64,000 nucleotides of DNA from Avena insularis (lineage: Eukaryota > Streptophyta > Magnoliopsida > Poales > Poaceae): assembly GCA_023614405.1 (NCBI GenBank), contig CM042694.1:477311392-477375391 (forward strand). The letters run 5' to 3'. Below the pieces are notes generated by a model, which was given only the letters and a program-made list of their open reading frames with translations, was not told where the DNA came from and did no database searches. How positions within the stretch are numbered: the first letter of the stretch is position 1; each line of letters begins with the position of its first letter. Shown here in pieces: positions 35,701 to 46,539 of this stretch. Both the position numbers and the translations under genes were made by a program.

Positions 35701-38700
35701 ATACCCCTTCGCCACTACCACCTCTGACCACGGGGACCCGCCTGCCAGGTTCAAAGCCACCCCTGGCTGGCGCAACTTTGAGTGGCCAATTCTCTACTAC
35801 CGAAATTCCATTGGATCCAGCCCGGCCAGCCCTGCCCTTTTCTTTTTATATGGGGTATTTAGAAATCTGTAGAAAAGCCGCTCAGTTTAATTCAAAATAA
35901 AAATGAAAAATACCTCTTTTTGCCCAAAGTCAATTTTTGACATGTTCCTGTATGTTTTATCTAACATGCAGACCACTCCCCTTGGCCACCTTTACTTTTT
36001 TTATTTTCTGGAGAATAAGCTACTAGAAAGTATCAAGTACATGAAATAAAAACCTCAAGGAGTTTCAAAACTCCAAATGGAGAAAACCCAACTGTCTCTG
36101 GTAGACGCTTAATATACCTAATACATGGAATTGGCCTCAATCCAAGTGGAGCTTTTGCTCTCCTGTAATAAAAATAACAAGAACAGTCACAATCTAACTT
36201 TAGAAATTTTCCTAGGCATATCTACAACGACTATTAGGCTAATTCCAACTCCCAGAGTAGTGGACCATCAATATCTATCAAAACCCACGAGCCCATAATT
36301 TTCTAAGCCTCAGTTGAATTATTGTGAATTAATCTGTTATGTGCATGGTTAGTTCACCAATAATTTGACCACAGTAGCTCTGCAACACCAAATAGGTTGA
36401 TTCCAATTTCTACAGAAAGGAATTCTAAATACCTACCATGTGGCATTGGTTTCCTATAAAATCTACTGTAGATTAAATCTGGTGAAAAAGATAATTTGTC
36501 TACAGAACTGCCTTTGGGATTTTCCTGAGGGCATTCTGGTAATTATTTTGGCATGATTCCAACTCTCAGTGAACAAGTCCATCCATCCCTACCTAACCAT
36601 CCAATAAAATAATTTTTGAAGCTCCATAAGCTTTCTAGTAAATTATTCCCTAAAACTAGAGCTTTTATCACTAGTAAATTCATAAGTATTTCAAGAAACG
36701 TGATAAAATAGTGAAACCACTTCTGTTGGTTTAATTTTATCAAATCCTATATGTTGGTATCATTTTTACCCAATGGTATCCTACAGAATATGTCCTTGGT
36801 CCAAAACCCCCTCTTAGGTAGTTCCTCGACAATAAACCCTAAGGGGTGATCATCCCCTTCCCTAAGGCCATCTCAATCTCCTAAATCCCATCCTCTCAAA
36901 ACCTACTGATGTGAGTAGTGTGTGGTATGTTTTTTGATGTATGTATTAGTTCTTGTATGCCTTGTGTTGATTGTGGCTTGCATTACTTGCATGTGTTGTC
37001 GGGACGACGATAGTGGCGATGAAATCGGAAAGCAGAAGAAGTGGTATCTATTATTGGTATTGGTATTCTGGGTTATCAAAATAAGAAGTCCAGGGACATT
37101 TATGCCATATTGATGATCAACATGCAAGCCACCTTCTTGCTCATAAGCCTTGTCCTACTATTTTACTTATGCATGTTTTGTCTACTATTTGTGAAACTGC
37201 ATTGTTTTATTATTTGTTGATGTATATACGGTAGTGGTTTGGCTCCTCCGAACTATTACACTTCTGTACTATTAAGTACAACCCCCTTGGTGATACCTAC
37301 TTGTCCCTAGTAGAATAGATGGTGCATATCCACCATACCCCTTTGGAGACCCTGTTTTAGCCAAAGAAAAGCTAGAGGATGTGAAGACCCCGGCAAAAGT
37401 TTACCAAATGTTTCTGATAAAACCTTGGTGAGGTGGGATCTCCCAAGAGATGTTGAGAAAGATAAAAGGGTTTTGTTTTTTAAAATGCTGGAGGAAAACC
37501 GGAGGGAAAAGGTTTACGAAAACGCACCCGGTTCTTTGAAGTTTAGCTATAACAACTTAACGCTGTGCAACCACATTACTCTGATATGGGACAGGGCTGG
37601 ATTTGATGGTTGTCTATTCCGGTATAAGCTGCCTCACAATAACTACAGGGGATCAGGGATCCCTGGAGGGTGGGACTTCTCCGATAAAGGTCCATGTGGG
37701 ACATCGACCTAGAGAAGGAACGAAGGGTCTGATGGCCTCCACGCGTTACTATGAGCCCCTCATTGAAAGCGCACACTCGAGCAGTGGAAAAAGCGCTCCG
37801 GTTGGTCCTCGGTACCCGACGTCCCGGTTTTGAGGGGATTAACACTCATAGGGTAGGCACTTATATTGGAGTGGGCATCCAAAGAGTCTTGATCGGTTTG
37901 ACCCACGATCGGTGAAGATCAGGGTAGTGTACCCGGATGGTGTGGGTAAAGTGTACAACCTCTGCAGAGTGTAAATCTATTCGAATAGCTGTGTCCACGG
38001 TTAAGGACGGGTTGGAAAGGTTGCTATAGAGCAGTGCTGGTTTTGTTTTCAAAAAGGATTTCTGAAAAGAACTGGCTTTGGAAATGTTTTGACCATGGGA
38101 TGGTCGGCAAGGATCCCTGTTTTGACCATGGGATGGTCAGAAAGGGATGGAAGGAGTTTGGTCGTGGGACGACCGGGAGAAGGAAACAAATGGGTGGCCC
38201 AGTCCTAATGTTCAAAATGGTTTCCAAAATGTTTACAAAAGTTTTCAACAAAGATATGTAGATGCTATATCTACAAGAGAAACTATTTGAGAAAAGAACC
38301 TCTCTTGGAGCCCATCCTAGTACCACAGCATACTGCATATCCTCTTGTTATTATTATCCTCTTAAGGTGGTTTGCGAGTATATTCGAAGTACTCACTGGC
38401 ATTGTCCTAGGCTATTAACTTGGTCAGATATCCAGAAGAAGGTGACGTTGACGACTGTGCGAGCTAGGACGTTCTCCCAGTTAGTTACCTGTAGGTTAAG
38501 GCATGGATCGTGCTCTACTCTTGATGAAGTTCCGCTATTGTTGATCAATGTAGCTATAATGGCAAATAAGGCATGTCATGTATTCGTTATGTATTGGATT
38601 TATACTTTGATACTTGTCGGTTATGTCCACGACTAACTGATCATGGGATCGTGGTTGTATGTATAACAGGGATTCTCGGAGGATTAATCTGGGGGCCCCA

Positions 38701-38702
38701 CA
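32751..38702 (+). repeat. Element E 3' LTR, complete (5952 bp)
   Basis: The LTR starts TGTAACATCCCAATTTC, directly after the purine tract, and ends GGGGCCCCACA. Positions 33159-38702 match the 5' LTR. The copy contains a set of palindromes around 38091-38174. The following bases (GAGAGGGAAG) are not found before the 5' LTR because that end is deleted, so no target duplication can be shown. Confidence 0.87.
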
Positions 38703-39737
38703 GAGAGGGAAGATTATTCAAAAGATCGGCCAAACATCGGGAGGGGAGGCAATTTTGAACCCGTTTTGAACATTGATCACATTTAATAAACAAAAAATAA
38801 AAAGTTTTACTCATGATGTCCTATCATGTCTTGTGCACCACGTGCCATGAAAATGGTAATCATGAGATTAGATAAGTTTTGGAAAAATAGCTTCACAATA
38901 TTGTCCTACCATGTGTCTGGACATTATCGGGTTTATTTCAACACGAACGACCAAGGTCATCAAGGCCATATTGACATCATAGTTTACAATTTGATAGATT
39001 TCCCATGATAGTTTGGTAGTTTGGTGCAACTTGGTGTAGTAAGCATTGTTGCATGTGGAAGTTTCCAACAATTAGGAAAAAAATTAATTCAATTTTCCCA
39101 GTGAGGACGGTGATGTTTTTTGTGAAGAAAGTCCAAATAATATGGTTCAGAATGCCATAAGCCAATTGTTTCACACATACTATAGTTGATCATGGTTCCT
39201 ATCTAACTTCGGCTAAAAGTTAGTACATATTACGATGGATCGTGACACACGGTACTAGTACACATACTACTACGTAGTAGATTTTCTCTCTCCTTCGCCC
39301 CCCTCTCACCATCCATCCACTATCCTCTCCATTTCTCCTTCCTTCCCGTGTAAGCTTTCACACAACGATTATACTTCTAGTCTGAGATACAGCGGTGCAG
39401 AAAAAGATGAGGCCCACACCATATCACCTTCAATCAAGTTCGGTGACGCAACTTTGTGAAGAGTATACGTATACTAGTAGTACTGCAGCTAGATAGGTAT
39501 GTACTACTATAGACACTTAATTTTTAACGGAGGAAGTAAGAGACACCGAGTAATTCAACATGATCTGCATGATTCTCTTTATTTTTGGATAAAGCGGGGT
39601 GCCTCCTGAATTCTCTGGGCCGAGAAAAATCAAGAACCGACAAGTCTGGTATAATCCTTTTTTTGTTGATGATTTAGTCAGTACAATATATTTATGATAT
39701 TTTGGGATAGTTTTCAGGGTATTAACACAAGCACGAC
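38703..39737. other. Intergenic region with a decayed copy of the 530-bp repeat
   Basis: Unique AT-rich sequence, with a divergent part of the 530-bp repeat family at about 39030-39200 (phrases GTAGTAAGCATTGTTGC, GAAGAAAGTCCAAATAATAT and CAGAATGCCATAAGCCAA). CT-rich strings at about 39285-39350 may be old leader sequence. No gene is supported. Confidence 0.5.
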
Positions 39738-39745
39738 TATAAATA
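39738..39745 (+). promoter_or_regulatory. TATA box before acidic-protein pseudogene
   Basis: TATAAATA stands about 104 bp before an ATG at 39849. The intervening stretch is CT/AC-rich (CTCGATCTCTCTCTATTTCC) as in plant 5' leaders. It suggests that the following pseudogene once had its own promoter. Confidence 0.5.
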
Positions 39746-39848
39746 GACATTAGAAATTGCAACAGTATGCACCCCTACTTTCAACCAAAACACCCAACCC
39801 ACCGTTGCTTAGAACTCGATCTCTCTCTATTTCCTTCCAAAATTTCGT

Positions 39849-40240
39849 ATGACAATTCTCTCTAGAACACGTCGATTGACCTGACAAATAGGAAAGGCCC
39901 CGAAACTCCACCTGGAAGCCCAGACTCAGTCAACGGGACATTGCTGCCGCCGTTGCCTAACTCCTCTAATGAAGAAGATAGCCATTGGCAGCGCTTTTTC
40001 GAAGGGACACCACCACCTACGTCGAGCGACTCTGATAAGACGAAAGATGAGACTGAGGAAGAGGAGGAGTCTAAGGTAGACCTTGAGTAGGAGGCCAAAG
40101 ACGACGGGGAGGAGGCCGAGTACGACGACGAGGAGGTCTCTTCCCGCCCCCCTAAAGAAACATGCCCGAGTGCAAAATTAAATGGCATCTAGAGAAGAGG
40201 CGGGCAGTGTACTATATCTCGTTCTAGGAAGCATCTTGGC
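39849..40240 (+). pseudogene. Acidic protein pseudogene (unrecognised family)
   Basis: An ATG at 39849 is followed after 12 codons by a stop, but the frame beginning at 39866 is open and clearly biased: KGPETPPGSPDSVNGTLLP, WQRFFEGTPPPTSSDSDK, a Glu/Asp run with DETEEEEESKVDLE, a TAG at 40088-40090, then KDDGEEAEYDDEEVSSRPP. After another frame change it reads KWHLEKRRAVYYISF, a TAG, and EASWLR with a possible splice donor AG/GTAAAT at about 40233. At least two frameshifts and two stops show decay. Composition suggests a nuclear acidic protein, but I do not recognise the family. It lies 1.2 kb upstream of the H2A gene on the same strand; the apparent splice phase does not join the two. Confidence 0.5.
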
Positions 40241-41467
40241 TTAGGTAAATAATATTATCAATGAGAGTTCTGAACTTTTAGGAAAATGCTTTTCAATTTC
40301 CAAGTGATAGGATTTGTTTTTAGTAATTAAGTATGTCCGGATAATTTGTCTTAGAGTGCACTCACTGTATTCTAGCAAAATATAGATAATTTCCGTTGCA
40401 TGTTAGTACTATATGAAAATACTTATTTCAATGTGTATCATGATACATAGTTTTTTTTTGGGAGGGGGGGTTGGTAATGATACATAGTTGAAACTTAAAT
40501 GGCGTCCTCTTATATTTGTGCTTGTTTGGACGAAAACTACAAACATAGATTTGGACAACTTTCAAAAAACTTGCTACACAATATGGTCATAACCATGTAT
40601 TAACATTGTTCACATTTTAAGTCAAGTTACCAATGTCAAGGTCATATCTATATCACTCGTCCCGTTTATTAGGATAACTTAAAGAAAAGTAAAGAAAACA
40701 ATAAAAAAATGTTAAGAACTTATGTATGGTGTCCTCTTCTGTAAATGATAAACATGAATTTTGACAAGGTTTAAAAACACTTCTTCACAATATGACCAAC
40801 GATGTGTTAACATACTTGGGTTTCAAGTTAAATAATGAAAAAGGTCATGTCCATTTCGGGTAGATGGGGTGCATCTTGGAATGGCATACTAATATTGTTA
40901 ATTGGACTTTTCAACTTTTATGTATAGAATTTTGTTAAATTATTTTAGAAGTGCCACATATAATTATTTTTTAAAGAAAAGGCAAAGAGTATGGCTCTGA
41001 ATGCCACAACACACTAAATTTCGCACAAAATAGAGTATGTTTCATGGATAACAAGTTTCAGGAATTTTCAAGCCTTCTAGCTAATTTCGCATAATTAAAT
41101 GACATTTTGTCAATAAAACCAAAGTAGCTAAATTTTGAACTACAAGTGCATGATAGATTGCTTGTAAATTTGTCAGAAATTCATATAGTACTAATTATTG
41201 TACCCACGCAGTCATACTGAAAACCGACTATTGTTTTGAAAGATACAACTTCTTTTGTATGAATTTTCATGCTGACACATCTGACCATGTTTCAAAAAAG
41301 TGAAAGAAAATAAGGAAGCATGCACATAGCCTTTTACTAGTACTCCTATTAAAAATTCATACTTGTAAAACAGTAAAGACGGCGCTGTTAAAGTTTCAAT
41401 ACAAGGGACCTGGGCACCTTCACCGGCCGTCCATAATTAACCTTTCTTCCTCTTAGACTTTGCAGCT
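40241..41467. other. Intergenic region upstream of H2A with short direct repeats
   Basis: Two diverged copies of a segment of about 135-150 bp (GTCCTCTTATATTTGTGC... at about 40500-40650 and GTCCTCTTCTGTAAATG... at about 40728-40855) lie in direct order. A partial 530-bp repeat unit follows at about 40858-41230 (GTAGATGGGGTGCATC, GTATGGCTCTGAATGCCACAA, TTTGAACTACAAGTGCATGATAGATTGC). No TATA box for the H2A gene could be singled out. Confidence 0.45.
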
Positions 41468-42025
41468 ATGGCTCCGAAGACCAGAGATCCCCGTGGAAAG
41501 AAGAAGAAGACCCAGGTGGCAGTGACAAAGGCCATGGAGAAAAATAATACATGTCGTCGGCTTCCAAATCCTGCTCTGGCCACTCCAAGTCATAGTCTCG
41601 CACCAGGCAGCCATAGGAAGAAGCAAGTGTCGAGGTCCGTCAAGGCCGGGCTGCATATCCCCGTCGGCCGGATCGAGCGCTACCTCAAGGAGGGTCGGTA
41701 CTCCCAGTGCATAGGCTTCGGGGCTCCCATCTACCTCGTGGCCGTTCTCGAGTACCTCACCGCCGAGGTGTTGGATCTCGTTGGGCAAGCCGCGAAGGAC
41801 AGCAAGAAGATCCGCATCATCTCGAGGCACGTGATGCTCGACGTCATGCACCACGAGGAGCTCAAAAAGCTGCTGGCCGGTGTTACCATCGGGCACAGCA
41901 GTGTGCTGCCCAACATCCATGAGTCCCTGCTTGGTGATGGTTCCGCGGAGGACGCAACCAAGTTGCCTGTGGAGGATGCTACCAAGTCGCCTAATAAGAC
42001 CGCGGAGTCCCCTAGAAATCGTTAA
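41468..42025 (+). CDS. Divergent histone H2A variant
   Basis: The intact 185-codon frame is intronless and starts at an ATG followed by GCT. Residues 1-52 form a long basic N-terminal extension with GKKKK at 10-14. The histone fold follows at about 55-152: [54 protein letters not shown] and [17 protein letters not shown]2A pairs with H2B in the nucleosome. The acidic patch is altered: E95, E100, E130 and E131 match the canonical residues, but D103 replaces Glu and H129 replaces Asp. The tail contains SPNK (174-177) and SPRN (181-184), weak echoes of the SPKK motif of plant H2A.W. Substitutions spread over the core are many, yet the frame has no breaks, so it may be under selection. H2A identity is sure; the variant class is not. 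Confidence 0.88.
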   Translation: MAPKTRDPRGKKKKTQVAVTKAMEKNNTCRRLPNPALATPSHSLAPGSHRKKQVSRSVKAGLHIPVGRIERYLKEGRYSQCIGFGAPIYLVAVLEYLTAEVLDLVGQAAKDSKKIRIISRHVMLDVMHHEELKKLLAGVTIGHSSVLPNIHESLLGDGSAEDATKLPVEDATKSPNKTAESPRNR

Positions 42026-42188
42026 GTTGTACTACAACTCCGTATGTGTTTGGGTTTGCTCTGTTTGTAGTTTGGTTAATCATCAGTGTCAATGTAATAT
42101 TCAGATCTATGATGCTAAGAAAAAGCTTGTGAGGGTTCTAAAAAAATGTTGTTTTCCTAATCTTATCCTATACTCCATTTATTTAATA

Positions 42189-42357
42189 CTCCCTCTGTTC
42201 TGAAATATAAGACGTTTTAGCTTTGTGAAATGAATGTATCTAGACGCCTTTTAATGTATAGGTTCACTCTGAACCTCTACGAACCAATACACTAAAAGAC
42301 GTCTAGATACATTCGATTCACAAAGCTAATATGTCTTATATTTCTAAACAGAGGGAG
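42189..42357. mobile_element. Stowaway MITE (Thalos-like)
   Basis: The 169-bp element has terminal inverted repeats CTCCCTCTGTTCTGAAATAT / complement of ATTTCTAAACAGAGGGAG, and TA on both sides (42187-42188 and 42358-42359). The inner halves (TTTAGCTTTGTGAAATGAAT and its complement) also pair, so it folds into a long hairpin. Stowaway MITEs are moved by mariner-type transposases. Confidence 0.92.
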
Positions 42358-42444
42358 TATTACTCAGCATATTAGGTTAGTCAAAGTCAAACGTTACAAA
42401 GTTTGACCAACTATATAGAGTATTAAATAGTATACTCATTGAAA

Positions 42445-43121
42445 AAAAAACTATATACTGTAAACATTGTCATTGGTGTGAGTTTCAAACTATCAGGAAA
42501 GAACATTCAATTCTCAATTTTCCGGGAGATGACAAGTGAGGTTGTTATTTTTCGTAAAGAAAGTCCGAAGAATATGGATCTGAATGCCATAAACCAGGTT
42601 TTCAGACATATATATATATATATAGTGAACCAACATGTTGTACTGTCGATACCCATGTTTTATGTGCTTTCAAACTTCCTATCTAACTATGCCAACTTGA
42701 ATGACTTTATCCCGATTTATCGAAATTATATTAGGTCGAATTTGAACTACAAGTAAATTGTAGGTTGCTTTGAAAGTTTCATGAAAAAGCTTTTGGAGGT
42801 ACCCTTGGGGGGGTGAATTAATATATCAGAAACCACTATGAGCTTTGATGATAGGTTCAACTTCTTTCTAAGATTTTGCATCTTGACAATTTAACAAAAT
42901 TAAGTCAGAATTGAGCTACATGTAAGCATGATAGATTGCTCTTGAATTAAATGTATTTTCGGAGGTAGATGGGTGCATCTTCTTGTAGTAAACAATGTCA
43001 TCGGTGTGAGTTTTCAATTATCAGGAAAGATCATTCTCAATTTTCTGAGTGATGTCAAGATTATTCTCTCTCGTAAAGGAAGTTCGAAGAATATCGATCT
43101 AAATGTCAGAAGCCAAGTTTT

Positions 43122-43167
<46 letters not shown>

Positions 43168-44005
43168 GTGGACCAACATATTGTACTTATGATTTCCTTT
43201 GTTTTATGAATTCTCAAACTCGCTACCTAACTTTGCCCACTTGAATGACCTTATGTTGATTTATCAAAATTAGGTTAAATTTGAACTACTAAAAGTAAAT
43301 TGTAGGTTACTGTGAAGTTTTATGAAAAAGCTTTTGAAGATACCCATCGGTGGGTCACAGTTAATATCTGAGAAACCATCCAACGAGATTTTTGATGACA
43401 AATTCAACTTCTTGCTAAGATTTTGCGTCTTGCCAGTTTAACAAAACTAAGCCAAACTTTAGCTACAAGTAAGTGCAATAGATTCCTCTTGATTTAAAAG
43501 TATTTTTGGAGGTAGATATAGGTGCATCTTCTTATAGTAGACAATGCCACCAGTGTGAGTTTCCAACTATCTTAGGAAAGAACATTCTTAATTTTTCGAG
43601 TGATGACTAGATTGTTCTTTCCCCTAAAGAAAGTCCAAAGACTATGGATCTGAATGCCACAAGCCAAGTTTTCACACATATATAGTGGACCAACATGATG
43701 CACTTACGATTTCCCATGTTTTATTAGTTCTCAAATTTCCTAGCTAACTTTACCCATATGAATGATTTTATGTCGATTTATCGAAATTAGGTAAAATTTG
43801 GACTACTACAAGTAAATTGTAGGTTGCTTTTAAAGTTTTACGAAAAAGCTTTTGGAGGTACCCATCGGGGTGAGGGTCAATTAATATATATCAGAAACCA
43901 CCGAGAGTTTTGACGACAGGTTCATCTTCTTGCTAAGATTTTGCATCCTAACTATTTAATGAAATTAGGTCAATCTTTGCTCACTTTTTCATGAAATTAG
44001 GTCAA
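42445..44005 (+). repeat. Tandem repeat of about 530 bp, first block
   Basis: Units are marked by GTAGATGGGTGCATCTTC (about 42964, 43512), CAATGTCATCGGTGTGAG, AAAGTCCGAAGAATAT, GTGGACCAACATG, AACTACAAGTAAATTGTAGG and TTGACAATTTAACAAAATTA. The first unit is 5'-truncated. Spacing is about 547 bp between the first two starts. Units differ by many substitutions and small indels, so the array is old. No open frame is kept between units. Confidence 0.75.
43121..43168 (+). repeat. Compound microsatellite (CA)n(TA)n
   Basis: About 13 CA units are followed by about 10 TA units. It sits inside a 530-bp unit exactly where the other units have a short CATATATATAG stretch, so it grew from that site. A shorter TA run is at the same place in the unit before (about 42608-42625). 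Confidence 0.9.
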
Positions 44006-44740
44006 ACTTTGCTAACCGATTAACTTTGAACATTGACCGTTGGATCAAGACTTGCAAATCCAAACACTGCTAACCATTGGATATTCTTTTCCATTCTTAA
44101 CATTTAGAAAGATTCTACTGATAGTCTTTAGAACGATGAACACTAGTGTGCGCAAACCTCAAAACACACAGTACTTCATTATTACTCGGTTTCAGGGTCC
44201 TTGAGCCAAATGCACGGACTTGGATGGAATTTTCATTTTTTATGAGGTCCTTGATGTAACTTGTACTTCCACTGATCGTCTTAACTCTCAAGCACCTCGC
44301 TCCTATGAGACCGACCATTAGATTAGCCATTTGCGGTAATTGTTATCTTATCTTCTTGTCTTATCTCTTATAATACCATACCACCATTGTATAGTGTACA
44401 AATTAACTTCGAACATTGACCGCTGGATCAAGACTGGCAAATCCAAACATTACTAACCGTTAGATCTTCTATTTTCCCTTAGCATCGAGAAAGATTCTAT
44501 TGATAGTCTTTAGCATGATGAATGCTAGTATGCGCAAACCTTAAAACACACACACTTCATTATTCAGTTTTAGGGTCATTGTGTTAAATGGATGGACTTG
44601 GATGCAATTTTCATTTTTTATGAGGTCCTTGATGTAAGTTGTACTTCCATCGATCGTGTTAACTCTCAAGAACATCTCTCCTACGAGACCTACCATAGTT
44701 AAAAGAAAATGCAGCCACCCCAATTATCACACAAACTAGA
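44006..44740 (+). repeat. Two diverged copies of the Helitron-like repeat family
   Basis: Each copy holds AACTTTGAACATTGACCGTTGGATCAAGACT-type sequence, AGATTCT, TTGATAGTCTTTAG and CAAACCTCAAAACACAC. The first spans about 44006-44340. The second begins near 44346 with TCTTATCTTCTTGTCTTATC, similar to the 5' end of the element at 46540. Both continue with a unique segment (GGTCCTTGATGTAACTTGTA and TGTTAACTCTCAAGAAC). They split a 530-bp unit, and 3' ends are unclear. Confidence 0.55.
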
Positions 44741-46114
44741 CCAATGGTTTCTTATACGTAATGCCCAAGTTTTTAGTACTAGGATTTTTCAAGCTTCCTA
44801 GCAAACTTGCACACTTTAGTGACTTCTTGTCGATTTAACGAAATTAGATCAAACTTGAGCTACAAGTAAGCATGATAGATTTCTCTTGAATTAAATGTAT
44901 TTTCGTAGGTAGATGGGTGCATCTTCTTCTACTAAACAATATCATCGGTGTGAGTTTCTAACAATAAGGAAAGAAAATCCTCAGTTTTCCGAGTGATGAC
45001 GAGATGGTTCTTATATGTAAAAAAAGTCTGAAGAATAAGGATCTCAATGCCATAAGCCAAGATTTTAGACATATTAAGTGGACCAACGTGTTTTACTTAC
45101 GATTCCCATGTTTTATGAGTTTTCAAACTCCCTATATAGCTAATTAACTTTGCCCCACTTGAATGACTCCAGGCCTATATTTATCGAAACTTGGTCAAAC
45201 TTGAACTACCACAACTAAATTATTGTAGGTTGCTTATAAAGAATTACAAAAAACTTTTGGAGGTGTACCCATTGGGGGCTCAGTTAATATATCAGAAACC
45301 AACCGAGAGTTTTGAAAATAGGTTTTTTAACTCCTTTCTAATTAAGATTTTGCATCTTGACAATTTAACGAAAAATTAGCTCAAACTTGAGCTACAAGTA
45401 AGCGTGGCAGATTTTTCTTTAATTAAATGTCTCTTTGGAGGTAGATGGATGCATCTTATTGTAGTAATCAGTACCGCTAGTGTGAGTTTCCAACTATCAG
45501 GAAAGAACATTCTCAATTTTCCGAGTGCTGATGAGATTATTGTTTGTTTTCGAAACAAAGTCCAAAGGATATGGACCTGAACGTCCCAAGCCAATATTTC
45601 AGACATATATACTGGACCCTCATGTTGTACTTATGATTCCCGTGTTTTATGAGTTTTCAAACTTATTCCTATAGCTCACTTTGCCCACTTGAAATTGATT
45701 TTATGTCGATTTATTGAAATTAGGTCAATTTTGAACTACAAGTAAATTGTAGGTTGCATTTAAAGTTTTACATTTTTAGGAGGTAACCATTGGGGGCTGA
45801 TTTAATATATCACAAACCACCGCCAATAGTTTTTACAACAAGTTTAACTTCTTGCTAAGATTTTGCATCTTGACAATTTAACGAAATTAGATCAAACTTT
45901 AGCTACAAGTAAATGTGATAGATTGCTCTTGAATTAATTGTCTTTTCGGAGGTAGACGGGTGCATCTTCTTATAGTAAACAATGTCGTCGATGTGTGTTT
46001 CCAAATATTAGGAAATATTATTCTTAATTTTCCGAGTGACGACAAGATTGTTCCTTTACGTAAAGACAATCTGAAGAGTTTGGATCTGAATGCCACAAGC
46101 CATGTTTTTAGACA
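44741..46114 (+). repeat. Tandem repeat of about 530 bp, second block
   Basis: A unit tail (44750-44905) is followed by two nearly full units beginning near 44906 and 45437 and a third beginning near 45950. Start-to-start distances are about 531 and 513 bp. The last unit is cut at 46114 by Helitron-like sequence and continues at 48692. The same landmark strings as in the first block are present in the same order. Confidence 0.75.
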
Positions 46115-46537
46115 TGTTACCTTACCACTATATAGTGTACGAATAACTTTGAATATTGACCGTTGGATCGAAACTCACGAATCCGAACATTTCCAGCCAT
46201 TGGATCTTCTATTCCATTCTAGCAGATTCTATTGATAGTTTTAACACAATTAATGCACTATGCATAAACCTCTCAAACACACTTCTCCATCATACTAGAA
46301 TCTTCTCCCTAGTTTCTCTAGACCATGTTACCAAAAATTTCAAGTGTTAGGTAGCTAATAATCTTTGACTTCTACACATGATGATACAAAGTAGAAGAAC
46401 CAAATATACACCCATACTTTATAGATGTTGATCAAATTTATATTTTTTCCACTTTATCTATTATAATTTTATATAGTGATGATATGTCAAACGTATATTA
46501 TTTGAGCCTCACGTGCAGGGCACGTGCAACTTACTAG
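46115..46537 (+). mobile_element. Short Helitron-like non-autonomous element
   Basis: The 3' end is a hairpin, CACGTGC-AGG-GCACGTG (46510-46526), then seven bases, then CTAG (46534-46537) and T. This is the hairpin plus CTRR arrangement of Helitron 3' ends. The 5' end follows an A and starts TGTTACCTTACC, where a TC start would be expected. Removing 46115-48691 rejoins GACA with TATATATATAGTGG, the sequence of the intact 530-bp units, without target duplication. There is no helicase or other gene, so it would depend on an autonomous Helitron. Confidence 0.6.
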
Positions 46538-46539
46538 TA

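Larger units (their letters stand above)
25023..38702 (+). mobile_element. Element E: non-autonomous LTR element with about 5.95-kb LTRs
   Basis: Sequence 25023-30542 is repeated almost exactly at 33159-38702. The second copy extends leftward to TGTAACATCC at 32751 and ends ...CCCCACA at 38702, giving an LTR of 5952 bp. The first copy lacks about 408 bp at its start. Just inside the first copy is TGGTATCAGAGC (30547-30558), a standard initiator-Met tRNA primer-binding site; just before the second copy is the purine tract AAGGGGGAAATG (about 32737-32748). The internal region (30543-32750) is only 2208 bp and has no gag or pol. The end GGGACGAGATTC next to the purine tract recalls Tekay-type chromoviruses. 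The architecture fits a large retrotransposon derivative (LARD, as in barley Sukkula). The family is not identified. Confidence 0.88.

Noticed and set aside
41453..41985. Minus-strand frames opposite the H2A gene
   Set aside because: They overlap a clear histone-fold gene on the plus strand and have no motif of their own.
39849..42025. Single spliced gene fusing the acidic exon to H2A
   Set aside because: The candidate donor leaves two extra bases and the candidate acceptor before the H2A ATG does not restore the H2A frame; the upstream part also has stops and frameshifts.
43014..43217. Minus-strand frame with a Cys-Val run
   Set aside because: Translation of the CA/TA microsatellite.
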